Positions 1 to 8,904 are shown, counted from the first letter of the stretch. The stretch is DNA of 15,183 nucleotides from Haplosporangium gracile (GCA_015499985.1 JAAAUF010000970.1:1-15183); one strand, 5' to 3'. Made by a program: numbers and translations. Notes: generated by a model from the letters alone, not told the origin.

Positions 1-1172
1 AGATGAAAATAAACAAGCAGACAGAGAGGATCCCTAGAAACACTATCAAAAATATATACCGATTGGTAAGCAATTGTCAAAAGACGGCGCGTTATTTTGT
101 CGACTTGACTGGGGGCTGGTCATCAATAGACGCGGCATTGATAAACATTTTTAGGCGGTCTGTCCGCGCCAAATTCTTAAAAGTAATGAAAAAGTGAAGG
201 CGACAAAGAAAGTACAGGCTGTTTTGTTTAAAAACGCAGAGTCTCAAATGAGAACAAAAAATACCGAGTTGATCATGGGTAAAGCATAGTCCTGTGATTG
301 ATGCCAAAAAAAAACATGTATATGACCCTTTCGACATCAGTCAATTAGCCCCATGAGTGCAAAGAACACATCATCAAACCATGATTAAATGGTGTCAAGT
401 GACAACCAGAGTAATCAGTTACGCTTGGGTTTTGAGGTCTAGAATGAATGGGACGCCATGGTCTTTGCAAGGAGTACACTAGTGAACCAGCATATGTTTA
501 TGCAATATAGAAAACTTACACTGGAAGGCATAGAGTTCAGTTTTGAATTATCTATCCGATGCCAATGGTAGCTGAATAGTTTGTCTTTCAGTGACAATTT
601 TTTTTGTCTGACAATAAACTCTATTTTTTTTCGCATCTCAGCTAGAGCTTCGGTTGAATAAAACTAATGGGTATAATTGGAGAGAGAGGATGGAGGGGCC
701 TGTGGTGAAGTAAGAGGATTTGGACGTGATTTTAATGGAGAGGAGAATAAAGAAGGGGAGAGAATGCAATTCGCATGGTTGAGCGACTTTGTTTTTTGCT
801 TGTCAGGGTAATTGCACGTGCACAGATGCAAACATGGCATCGTAAAAAAAAAAGGCGCTTTGGCCAGTGTTTGTCTGTTTTTTCCTTCGCCAGACAAATG
901 TAATTGTTTTTTAAACAGGTTCTTATTGAATACATGATGATACAAAGTGCGGTTGAAGCAAAGAAAAAATAATTGAGCAAAAAACAACAAAATAAATTAA
1001 GAATGAGCGATGCATGGGATTTAGAAGGATTAGAAAAATAGAAGTGAACATGGAAAAGGTGGGGCAACGAGTCAATGAGCCTGGACCTTTCGTCACTGAA
1101 AAGTTAGGGGCTGGTTGTGTGGTTGTGGATGGTAATGATGATGAGTAGTTCAAAATGAAGTCGTACGCCTGT
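1..1172. other. Intergenic, no gene supported
   Basis: AT-rich sequence with only short open frames on both strands, none with a domain, a good splice structure or protein-like composition. The right end should contain the 3' untranslated region of the minus-strand gene that stops at 1173, but I see no clear AATAAA on that strand close to the stop. A plus-strand AATAAA at 612–617 has no gene before it. Nothing else is recognisable. Confidence 0.6.
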
Positions 1173-2588
1173 TTACTGAAGATGGTGATGCTGTTGCTGC
1201 TGCAGCCGTCTGGCGCTGTAATAGACCATTCTCTGCATTTCTTGATCCTGACTGGGTTGCAGCAAGGAAGGGGCGGCAGTTGAGATCAGGCGAGTTGCTG
1301 TTCCAAGATAACGAGAGGAAGTTTTGTTGAAGTTGTTGCACGCGCTGCTGCTGTGGTGAGTGATAACGTTGCTGGTGTAGTTGTTGCGTGTGGAGTCGAG
1401 CTTTTGGCGCTTGTACTGGTCATCCAAATTTTCCAGTGGCTGAGAGTCGTCATCGGCCTTGTGTTTTCCGATAATTGAACTGTTATGATTGCCATTAATG
1501 TTGCTGTTATTAAGGCCATGGTTCAGAGGAAGCGGAACAAGAGGACGGCGGACGACGCCGTAGGTCCCAACTGTGTTGATGTTGCTGTTGGCCCTGACAC
1601 TGTTGTTGATGATGTTGTTAGAGCTGTTGTTGATTTTGCTCTGCAAATGTGCGAGATGAAGGCAAGATTCGGCTCCGCGACCATCGTTGTTCGTCATCGA
1701 ACGGCGAGCTGGAAGTGAGTGTCTCATATCCCCGATCTGAGTGGAAGGCATCTCCAAGAGATATGGCATAGTCGCAGGAGAGATAAGGGGGCCCGGCATC
1801 CGCAAGCGAGTTCCGGGCGCTGTTGATGCATTGTAAGGCAAGCTCATAAGGTATGAGTAGGCTTTGCGGCTAGTGCCCAATGGGAGAAAGCTGCGCCGGT
1901 GATGGTCAAGGGGTGTAGGTAATTCATGGCGAGCTCCTTTAGATTGACCATTGGCGCTCTTGGATGACGAGTAAAGTCCACTAGGCATCATGGAGGGTGG
2001 CAAAGTCTCGGTGGAAAGCTGCGGTGTAGAAGATCTCTGGTGAGCTCCTTCGGGTCGATCGTTGCTGTTGTTGGCAGTGGATGAAGAATAAAGACCACTG
2101 AGCATCGTCGAGACAGGCAAAGTCTTGATAGGAAGAAGGCCGTTGGCGGGTTTTCCTAACCCAGTCACAGAGTTGAGCGGCATTGCCTGTGTGGACGAAG
2201 AATCGGCGATAGTGGTATCCTTCAGGCTCTTACGGCGCACACGAGAGGACCTTGACAGAGACCCCGCCAGTGCATCCTTACTGTTGTGAGAGGTAGTGAC
2301 CGGAAGGAAGAAGGACATCTCCTTCTTGGCTGATAAAGATGACGACTCGGCGAGAGGCGAGAGGGAGTCGTGACGAGGTTCGGTAGATCCTTTCTGTGAG
2401 GCGGATGAACGGCGCTGAGTCGTCGAAGGTGCTGTAATGTCAGCGTCGATGATAGACGTGGTCCGAAGCGGGCGAGCAGTGGCAGAAACGGATGATGTCG
2501 ATGTCGTTCTTGGCTGCTGGTACTTGAGAGTGTTGTGGGGGAAGTAGGACGTGAGCAGCAAACTCGAGGGGGCCAGTTCACTTTTCAT
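1173..2588 (-). CDS. Ser/Thr/Asn-rich low-complexity protein, probably the 3' exon or part of a longer gene
   Basis: I do not recognise this protein. The 471 codons read from the ATG at 2588 to the TAA at 1173. The product is rich in Ser, Thr, Asn and Pro and looks disordered. It holds two tandem copies of a degenerate ~39-residue unit with core TLPxSxMxSGLYSSS (residues 156–170 and 195–209). An Asn-rich stretch covers residues 320–376, a basic cluster QYKRQKL at 391–397 could be a nuclear localisation signal, and the end is a Gln/His run (463–469). The frame continues upstream without interruption for 16 codons to a TGA at 2637–2639, beyond which the same frame is open again to 3308. The ATG at 2588 is therefore probably not the real start; this may be the second part of one gene. 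Coding status is inferred from open length and internal repeats, not from homology. Confidence 0.6.
   Translation of the reverse strand: MKSELAPSSLLLTSYFPHNTLKYQQPRTTSTSSVSATARPLRTTSIIDADITAPSTTQRRSSASQKGSTEPRHDSLSPLAESSSLSAKKEMSFFLPVTTSHNSKDALAGSLSRSSRVRRKSLKDTTIADSSSTQAMPLNSVTGLGKPANGLLPIKTLPVSTMLSGLYSSSTANNSNDRPEGAHQRSSTPQLSTETLPPSMMPSGLYSSSKSANGQSKGARHELPTPLDHHRRSFLPLGTSRKAYSYLMSLPYNASTAPGTRLRMPGPLISPATMPYLLEMPSTQIGDMRHSLPARRSMTNNDGRGAESCLHLAHLQSKINNSSNNIINNSVRANSNINTVGTYGVVRRPLVPLPLNHGLNNSNINGNHNSSIIGKHKADDDSQPLENLDDQYKRQKLDSTRNNYTSNVITHHSSSACNNFNKTSSRYLGTATRLISTAAPSLLQPSQDQEMQRMVYYSARRLQQQQHHHLQ
1911..2123 (-). repeat. Two tandem degenerate protein-coding repeats (SGLYSSS units)
   Basis: The encoded protein has two consecutive units starting TLPVSTMLSGLYSSS and TLPPSMMPSGLYSSS, 39 residues apart. 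Both continue with Ala-Asn, then Gly-Ala, then Thr-Pro. The similarity is visible at protein level and suggests an internal duplication within the open frame. Confidence 0.7.
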
Positions 2589-2636
2589 GATCTGACCTTC
2601 CTCGCTTTCTGCGACAATCAGGTAACGCTTTGCAAC

Positions 2637-3209
2637 TCAGCCACTCTCAAGCACTTCGTCTTCCCCCTCATCCATAGTCTCTATTATTTTGCGCTTCGGG
2701 ACTTGACCGCACTTCACCACCTCATCCACTTCTTCATTCTCGTTCTCGACCTCCCCAGCTTCCTTGAGTTGATTACTGATGTGTGTTGATGTAGATACCG
2801 ATTGCGTCCTGACCTTGGCCATGGTCTGCCGGAAAAGTTCGAGGAGGTGAGTGTTCTCGAGGCGCAAGAGGGGGTTGGTAATATCGTTAATCTCATTTCT
2901 TTCAACCCTCTTGATCTCGAGCTTGGTCTTCTTCTCCCCTTTGAGTTTGGCCGCCCGCTCTGGTTTGGCCTTTTGCTCAGTGGCGGGTTTAGTCGCGTTG
3001 GGATAGTTGTAGGCGATATTCAGAGTCGTTTCCAGTTCGGTAGCATTGGGAAGAGTGGCCACGGGCTCGGACACAGTGGGTGTTGGTGTGTTTGTGGCGG
3101 AAAGCTCATTCAAAGTTCCCATTTGACCAAAGATTGCGGCAAAGGGGTGGCAATCGTCCATGACGACCTTATCAGTCCGACGGAAAAGGCGTTTCAAGAC
3201 GGTGATCAT
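2637..3209 (-). CDS. Lys/Glu-rich hypothetical protein, probably the 5' exon of the same gene
   Basis: I do not recognise this protein. I chose the ATG at 3209, giving 190 residues, because it has A at -3 (AATCAAGATG) and follows an ACAACACAC-type leader; an in-frame ATG at 3308 would add 33 residues. Order of features: a basic N-terminus (MITVLKRLFRRTDK), a Thr/Pro-rich linker, a Lys/Glu-rich segment likely to form a helix or coiled coil (about residues 80–105), a leucine-rich patch (NPLLRLENTHLLELF), and an acidic tail with PKRK inside it (about 150–189). It ends at a TGA (2637–2639) that is in frame with the 471-codon open frame downstream. Composition suggests a nuclear protein. Whether the TGA is bypassed by splicing, read through, or a real end cannot be settled here. 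Confidence 0.5.
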   Translation of the reverse strand: MITVLKRLFRRTDKVVMDDCHPFAAIFGQMGTLNELSATNTPTPTVSEPVATLPNATELETTLNIAYNYPNATKPATEQKAKPERAAKLKGEKKTKLEIKRVERNEINDITNPLLRLENTHLLELFRQTMAKVRTQSVSTSTHISNQLKEAGEVENENEEVDEVVKCGQVPKRKIIETMDEGEDEVLESG

Positions 3210-4060
3210 CTTGATTGTAGTGTGTTGTAGCTGGTAATTGAGTGGGCGTTTGTTAGCTGAAGTTGGAAGGAGGGACCAAAGACAGTCACCGTGGTGTAGT
3301 GAGGGCACAGATGCGGATTCGATTATGCAGCTGAATAAGATCGAGGGTTGTGGATGAGGCTGGCCAGAGAAACCGGCACGTCGTTCGAGAGAGGGAGTTT
3401 GTTGCCAGTAGGTTGGTTATCGCGAGTGTTTCCTGAAAGATTGTTACGAGAGGTTTGTGAGCTTTGGCTGTAGTTTTGGTGTATAGGTGACTGTGCCTGG
3501 GAAGGTAGCGTAACAAAGCACGCGACAGTGGGAGAGAGAGGTGAGGGGTGGGTGTGTGTCGCTTAGAAGCAATGCTGGCGAGTTTGGCAGAGTGCAACAG
3601 CGAGAGTGCTGCTGAAAGGGAGCGCTATGTAGCTGAGTGAGTTGAGTGTGTGTAGTGAGAGTGGGGAGTAAGTTAGTTTGTGAGAGGGAAGTGAGAGTGT
3701 GTGTGTTGTGAGTGTTTTTGTGGTTTTGTGTTTTGTGAGTGTTTTGTGAGTGGGGAGTGGAAGGGAGTGGAGGTGAAAAGAAAGGGAGAAGAAAGGAGTT
3801 AGGGATAAAGGCTAACAAAGAAGAGAGAAAAAGAAAAGAGAAAGAAGCTTCTTTTTTTTTTTTTGGCGGGAAGGGGATTATGCAACGCAGTCACAGGAGT
3901 GGAGCAATCACATGCAAAAGTTTTTGCATGGAAGGTAGGAAGGTAGGAAGGAAGGGTGTTGATGGGTTGGAAGGGAGTAAAGAAGGATGAAAAAGGAAGA
4001 AGAGCAGAGAAAAGAACGAAAGGAAGAAAGAATAAGAAAGAAAGAAAGAAAGAAGTATCA
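3210..4060 (-). promoter_or_regulatory. Pyrimidine-rich leader and promoter of the minus-strand gene
   Basis: Read on the minus strand, 3480–4060 is a long CT- and CA-rich tract, for example repeated CACTCACAAAACACTCAC-type wording at 3690–3760 and a nearly pure CT tract at 3780–4050. Such tracts are common before fungal transcription starts, and this one lies just upstream of the ATG at 3209. A perfect inverted repeat sits inside it at 3911–3930. I see no convincing TATA box. Short open frames here are products of the low complexity. Confidence 0.45.
3911..3930. repeat. Perfect 9-2-9 inverted repeat
   Basis: Arms CATGCAAAA (3911–3919) and TTTTGCATG (3922–3930) are exact reverse complements with a 2-nt spacer GT. 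It lies about 700 bp upstream of the chosen start at 3209, within purine-rich plus-strand sequence, and could be a dimeric factor site. That role is inferred. Confidence 0.8.
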
Positions 4061-5787
4061 GTTTGCTGGATAATCAAAAAAAAAACCACAAATTTAGCAA
4101 AATCAAGTCAGACAATGGTTTACATTCGTCTTGTACAGGGGGAACCATCCAGAAAAATCAAAGACCATCTCAAAGCAAGCCTGTAGCTTCCGTTTCTTCT
4201 TTCTTCGTTTATTGTAGAAGTGCTCGACCTGAAAACAACGATTATCCTCGAGAAAACACAAGAGTAAATAACGAAGCATGAATCTGTATGAATATCTCGG
4301 ACGAAGAGGCGAGGACAAAAAAAATGCCGCCTTCGGACATGGCAATACGACATATTAGTTCAGCAATGAGCACTATTTCCGCAAGGTCTGTCCCTTACTA
4401 TCCTTCTTCATATACCATCTTTAAAAGTTCATGTTCTTAACAGAAAAATTTGCTAAAAGTATTTACAAATGCAAAAGGTTATGTCCATCGTAGATGCTCC
4501 TCTCTTGTCAAACTTACGCCCATGTCTATGACCGTGTCTAAATCCAACGTAAGATCGATCTCCTGCTTAACGGCGATATCCTCTCATTGTCTTGATCCTG
4601 CCTAGCATCGACACCTTGTCCGCGTTTGGGTACTGACTTTGTCTAGCTTCTGTCGACTCTGAGACACCTTCCTGACAAAACTCGCGCTTTTGTCGTCATC
4701 ATTCTTCTGATATCCATGCAAACACAACGTTCCTGAATCTCTGGTGACAATGGCGTATCTTCTACAAAATAAACGGTATCCTGAATATCCCTGAAATCAT
4801 TCACTCCATCTAGCCAGTGGAAACTACTGGGAGCTGCCCATTCGAGGCAACATCAAAAGACTCTTGATCGAAGCATGGGTCCGTGCTGATGATTAAGACA
4901 CAATAGCATAAACGCATTAGCGGAGACGGAAAGATGATGTACCCTACCTCAGCGCTTATTCTTGCCTCTGCGACTACCCTAATGTACTCCGCATACCTTT
5001 TTTTTTCTTTTTGACTATCGCACTTCGCCTCCTCTGACTGGCTGTCCGGCCTCCTCTCCTCGCGACCATATGTACTTTACTTACTATAGGCATTCAACTG
5101 ACTCGATATATATCGTTTTGGGGCCGATTAAAAATATTGGCTGGATGGGTGTTACAGGCCGCATAAGGATTCGTGTGTTCCTTGGCCACCATGAAGGGAA
5201 AACAGGCAGGCGTCTATTTGGTCCCCTGTAGGTAAATTTTGGTTCAAGTTAGTCCATTTTCTTCTTGGGTGCTTGGTACCACCCTTGGACTCCTGAGACT
5301 TATGACAAGCAAGAAGGTATAGACGCTCGTTATTGTCTAGATGCATTAGCATGGGCGAGTTGGATCACGCTCGTCAAAGAATTATATTGTCAAGTGCGAG
5401 GGGCTGTCACGAAAAAAAGGAGATAGCGACGCTCGGCTCCTAGAAAGTGCTAAATTGGTGGCGTCCTTTTGTCGTCGAGCACATGCTATGGAATGTGCAT
5501 TCGATTCAGGGTTACATTCAGATCAGGAGTGAGTTGAATGAATGAGAGTTGTCTGCATGAGTGAACGATGATTACTTGAGTTGCTATGTGTAAAGTTGAT
5601 CTAATGAGGGTGTCGATTAAGAGTGGGCTGCATGGTGTGTATTTGTCCGTAACAAAGTAAGCGTGGAGGCAGCTGGGTCAGAGAGCAGGAAGAACTGGAG
5701 AAAATTAAATTGGTCCGAGAGAGATTTCAATTATACTCGCTTTCAACAGTGGAAGCACCAATACCAGGGAGCCAAATGGTCGTTTTA
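4061..5787. other. Long intergenic spacer, no gene supported
   Basis: No open frame of note and no recognisable RNA gene. It holds a T-run at 4999–5008 and a 12-bp perfect palindrome CGATATATATCG at 5104–5115. The right end should include the 3' untranslated region of the minus-strand gene that stops at 5788. I checked for tRNA-type B boxes and 5S-like sequence and saw none. Confidence 0.55.
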
Positions 5788-5789
5788 TT
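5784..5789 (-). terminator. Polyadenylation signal AATAAA overlapping the stop codon
   Basis: On the minus strand the gene ends GTG TAA TAA AAC. The TAA stop occupies 5790–5788 and AATAAA occupies 5789–5784, so signal and stop overlap by two bases. Cleavage a few tens of bases downstream would give a very short 3' untranslated region. No cleavage site can be seen directly. Confidence 0.4.
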
Positions 5790-6909
5790 ACACGTAGTTA
5801 GTGTCGATCTCTACAGTGCCATTGACAACCGGGTTACCGGCGTAATTGGGGTTGACACGCAAGTTAGCCAGGTGAACCTTCTCCAAGATATACGTCTTCT
5901 TCCTTGAACCACTCGCCTCCTGGTCAAAACTGTTGTCGTACTGCCCACAATTAGGGTTCGTCTTTGGCAGGTCCTTGCGACTCCAGCTGCTCATGTAGTT
6001 ACACGCATACCGGACCGTATTGGGCACACTTGTCCAGTTGTTCTCAGCATTCTGACGAAGTGCCTCGGTCGATAGCCACAACTCCTCGACTTTGAAGCTG
6101 TATGTGTTGGTGTAGTTCTGGTTTTCGATGTTGCCGATAAACAGACACTTGTGCTGAAACCCATTCGTGTCCCGACCACTGTATGCCCAGGGATGCCCGC
6201 ACTCGAATGTCATGTCACCGGTCACTGCAATCTTGGCGTTCCCCGGGTGCATGTCTCCACTTCCATATGAGAACCCGACATAGTCGATGCAGAGAGCATC
6301 TTTATTGGCGTGGATCTCGATCTGTCTGTTGACATATCCCTTAGGCAGGCGTTTTGTCACTGTTGCTGTCCTCCCAGCAACAAGGCATCCTGTGTTGTCT
6401 GTTGATACCTCTGCACATCCCGAATAGTCGCCACCCTCACCATAGTAACACACCCCGAGAGAAGATCCTCCTGCGTCAATGGTTCTAGAGATACCGACGT
6501 TGGCACGGACAGAGGTGGATCTTTTGGTGGACTTGAGGGCATGGTATGACTGTTGCGCGTTGAGGAGAAGTGGGGCGACCCTGTCACTTGCACCAAAGTC
6601 TACAGTGAAGTTGGAGGCGATTCTGTCGCTTACGCCAATGTCGATCGTTGCGTTGGGGGCAATCGTTGCGTTTGGGGCGAAAGTTGTTGGATCAGATAAA
6701 GTGATTGGTGTCCCCAGGGACAAGACTGTGATGGCGAAAAGTGCTAGTGTGTTGGTCCATGCGCCTCTTGGTCCTAAAAGGTTTAAAAAAAATGAAAGAA
6801 GGGTGTTATTCTCAGAGGCAACAAGCATGAACTAATAATCGACCTGCTGGCCCTTTTTTTTCTGTTTGCCATTGAACTTACCTGTATTTGTGAGGAGTGT
6901 GCTGACCAT
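5788..6909 (-). CDS. Secreted eight-cysteine orphan protein (two exons)
   Basis: The spliced gene has exon 1 at 6882–6909 (28 nt), an intron at 6774–6881, and exon 2 at 5788–6773, giving 337 residues. The donor is GTAAGT and the acceptor TTTTAG follows a T-rich tract; the phase-1 junction makes a Gly codon (G|GA), and the frame stays open. An unspliced reading would start at 6828 inside the intron and is less likely. The N-terminus is MVSTLLTNTGPRGAW followed by a hydrophobic core (residues 19–30, LALFAITVLSLG), which looks like a secretion signal. Then come degenerate Asn/Thr-rich repeats (42–76) and a domain with eight Cys (118, 129, 139, 171, 201, 219, 267, 285), enough for four disulfides. 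There are six N-glycosylation sequons (44, 50, 64, 229, 255, 327). I recognise no family or catalytic motif. An extracellular or wall-associated role is inferred. Confidence 0.8.
6574..6678 (-). repeat. Short tandem repeats in the pro-region of the secreted protein
   Basis: The encoded sequence has APNATI twice in direct succession, then two copies of a D(I/F)G(V/A)SDR(I/V)A unit 13 residues apart. The copies are imperfect at DNA level. They carry three of the six N-glycosylation sequons and sit between the signal peptide and the cysteine-rich domain. Confidence 0.7.
6774..6881 (-). other. Spliceosomal intron of the secreted-protein gene
   Basis: The 108-bp intron begins GTAAGT right after ACAAATACAG and ends in a T-rich stretch followed by AAACCTTTTAG. 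It interrupts a glycine codon in phase 1. A start codon with good context (GCCATGG, 6904–6910 on the minus strand) precedes it by 28 nt in the correct frame, which strongly supports the splice. Confidence 0.85.
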
Positions 6910-7744
6910 GGCTGAGAGATATGTGTGTTGGATATAAATGTGGGTATGAGGGTGAGGAAGGTGTTGGGTAGTCGGTCGGATGGGGGTTACAAAAAATGAA
7001 GGCGAGTTGATTTTTTTTTTTTTCGTTTTGGCTGGGGGCCCTTCTTGCTATTTAATGCAGCAGGAGGATCGGGATCCAGCTCCATGTGAACACATCCAAC
7101 ACCTCTGTGCTTCGTACAATGACCCAGATGAAGAAAGAGGGAAAGAGGGAAAGAGAGAAGAGGCGGGTTCATGTGTGTGCAACCTGTATACAATTGTTCT
7201 GCCTGGCTGGCTGGCTATTGTTGGCATTGTGTCCCTTTTGGGTGGAATAGGGTTCCATGCGCATCATTCTAGAGTGGTGCGGGCTCTGAAACGAAATTAG
7301 AATCTGCTTGTGTGTCCATTAGAGTAAGGGAGAAGGCATAATTTATGGCAGGGGAAAGAAATGAGAGAGAGCACAATGGGCGTTGACCAATGTTTCTTCG
7401 TCGCTAAGAAGGTACCTTAACTCTTAAGTGTACTATTGATGCGGACAAAGAATGTACCTTGAAGGGGTAAGGAAGGTCTCCTCTGAAGAAGATCAGACGT
7501 ACCAGCTTTTTTTGTTGATCAGACCTGAATGATACGGGTTGTTCAGTCTCAGGTACGTTGGGTCACTCTGTGTTAGAGCAATATTTCGGTTCTAACGGTC
7601 ACTTTCTGTTACTTTATTCCAGAGCAGGTGAAGGATGGACACATGGAGGTATTGACAGGACCTTCATGGTAGGGCTGTACACAGGCAGAGTAGGAAGAGA
7701 GATGTGAAGAAAGAAGGAGTAGCACGATATGTATGGGCTCAGAA

Positions 7745-7798
7745 ACGAGATAAAGAAAAAGAGAAAGAAAAAAAAAGAAAGAGAGAGAGAGAAACAAA
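7745..7798. repeat. Purine-rich low-complexity tract (GA/AAAG type)
   Basis: A nearly pure A/G stretch on the plus strand including AAAGAAAGAGAGAGAGAG. It is simple sequence with no copy elsewhere in the window other than similar tracts at 3780–4050. Confidence 0.75.
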
Positions 7799-7971
7799 AG
7801 GTTGGAATAGGGAAGAGGCGGATAAAAGATGCATCTTTCTTTTTATTTTTTGCGTCCAGGGGTTCGTCCCCCGACCGTTAATTTTTGTTGTCTGTCGGAG
7901 CAAAGTGGCAGCTATGGTCCATGGTCCCTAATCTATTTTTTTTTCTTCTTAGTTGGCCAAGTCATGATTCA

Positions 7972-7979
7972 TATAAAGG
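7972..7979 (+). promoter_or_regulatory. Candidate TATA box (TATAAAGG)
   Basis: A good TATA match in ATTCATATAAAGGCAG, followed by a pyrimidine-rich stretch. It lies about 400 bp before the start codon at 8382, so it implies a long leader or an unseen intron in the leader. The assignment rests on position and motif only. Confidence 0.35.
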
Positions 7980-8116
7980 CAGAGCGGGTCTGCCATGCAG
8001 GTTAGTACTTGTATTCTACTCATCCCTCTACACACGCACCGTTTTCACTTCTCTTTTCTCCTTTTTCAAGGCAAACACACCCTGCTCACTTAACGTCCGC
8101 CTCTCCTTCTTCTCTC

Positions 8117-8201
8117 TTTAATGACCTCCACCTTCTCTATTTAACGACCTCCACATTCTTTGCACCCTTGCTCACATACCCCTACTCAACTTACGACCTC
8201 T
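8117..8201 (+). repeat. Repeated TTTAAYGACCTCCAC motif in the leader
   Basis: TTTAATGACCTCCAC at 8117–8131 and TTTAACGACCTCCAC at 8140–8154 differ by one base. A third partial copy, TTACGACCTCT, is at 8191–8201. All lie in the pyrimidine-rich stretch before the membrane-protein gene and could be binding sites or simply a local duplication. Confidence 0.6.
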
Positions 8202-8381
8202 ATTGATACTACCCCTTTTACGATACTTACTTAATCGATACCATATCTTCCCTCGCGCCCTCCTTCTCGGCCCTCGATCTGCTTTCAGACTCAACTCCTC
8301 TCGACGGTCGTCCATAATCATATTAGTCCTCTCTTCTCGCACATACCGCTCAAACAACGGCGAACACAACGAATAACAACA

Positions 8382-8879
8382 ATGGGCAAACCACAGACAA
8401 AACACACCACCACAGCAACCGTGGAACGAACACCCCTCCCCCAGAAGCTCCTCCCAACCCTCCGCTTCCTAACCTTCACCACCGGCCTCGTCAACATGAT
8501 CCTCCTCTCCCTCTACTGGTACTTCATGTCCCGTCTCCGGTACCAAGTTGAAGACTACCCCTGGCCTACAATCCTCAGCTACGCCTGTGTCTTTGCCCTC
8601 GGTCTCGGATACACTTACTCCTTACTCTTCCCTTCCCTCCTCGGCAAGGAATCTAGGCTCGTTTCGTTGGCGATGCTTTCGGTGGCGGTGTTGGTGGTCA
8701 AGTTTAAGGTGCTGGTGCCTGGTGGATGGGAAGGGTGTGATGGAGAGATGACTTGTACGATTGAGTTTGCCGAGATTGTGGTTTCGATGGTGTTAGGGTT
8801 CTTGATCCTGCCGGAGATGGTGTTGACGTATTTGATTGCCCGGCAGTCACCTAATGGCAAGGTGGCGGATTACTCATGA
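8382..8879 (+). CDS. Small four-helix integral membrane protein (MARVEL-like topology)
   Basis: An intronless gene of 165 residues; the ATG context ACAACAATGG is strong. Four hydrophobic segments are visible at about residues 27–49, 62–83, 93–112 and 128–153. The loop between helices 3 and 4 carries two cysteines (119 and 125, GCDGEMTC) that may form a disulfide. The N-terminus (Thr/Lys-rich) and the short Ser/Asn C-terminus are polar. Size and topology fit the tetraspan or MARVEL-type small membrane proteins of fungi, but I see no diagnostic motif, so the family is a guess. The coding strand is C-rich in the first half and switches to G-rich after about 8660, with no break in the frame. An AATAAA follows the stop by 20 bp. 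Confidence 0.75.
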   Translation: MGKPQTKHTTTATVERTPLPQKLLPTLRFLTFTTGLVNMILLSLYWYFMSRLRYQVEDYPWPTILSYACVFALGLGYTYSLLFPSLLGKESRLVSLAMLSVAVLVVKFKVLVPGGWEGCDGEMTCTIEFAEIVVSMVLGFLILPEMVLTYLIARQSPNGKVADYS

Positions 8880-8898
8880 TCTCTCGGTACCAGTTCAC

Positions 8899-8904
8899 AA
8901 TAAA
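8899..8904 (+). terminator. Polyadenylation signal AATAAA
   Basis: AATAAA in TTCACAATAAACAAATC, 20 bp after the TGA stop at 8877–8879 of the membrane-protein gene. The position is typical for a short 3' untranslated region. Confidence 0.55.

Larger units (their letters stand above)
6910..8381. promoter_or_regulatory. Divergent intergenic region between the secreted-protein and membrane-protein genes
   Basis: This 1.5-kb stretch separates two genes transcribed away from each other and must hold both promoters. For the minus-strand gene there are T/A-rich motifs (TTAAATA near 7053) and an A-run at 7011–7024 read on that strand. For the plus-strand gene there is TATAAAGG at 7972–7979 followed by a pyrimidine-rich leader from about 8010 to 8380. 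The tract at 7745–7798 is almost pure purine. Open frames in this stretch are low-complexity and not convincing. Confidence 0.5.

Noticed and set aside
664..1153. Three overlapping minus-strand open frames of 76–111 codons
   Set aside because: Phe/Cys/His-rich low-complexity products without motifs; they look like chance frames in T-rich spacer and the 3' untranslated region.
2802..3230. 142-codon plus-strand open frame
   Set aside because: It lies opposite the Lys/Glu-rich minus-strand coding frame, which has better composition, start context and an upstream pyrimidine-rich leader.
4880..4950. GCTGATGATTA and AGATGATG as possible box C of a C/D snoRNA
   Set aside because: No matching box D (CTGA) with a terminal stem lies at the right distance.
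6774..6828. Start codon at 6828 for the secreted protein
   Set aside because: It falls within a well-supported intron; splicing from the ATG at 6909 gives a better signal peptide and keeps the frame.
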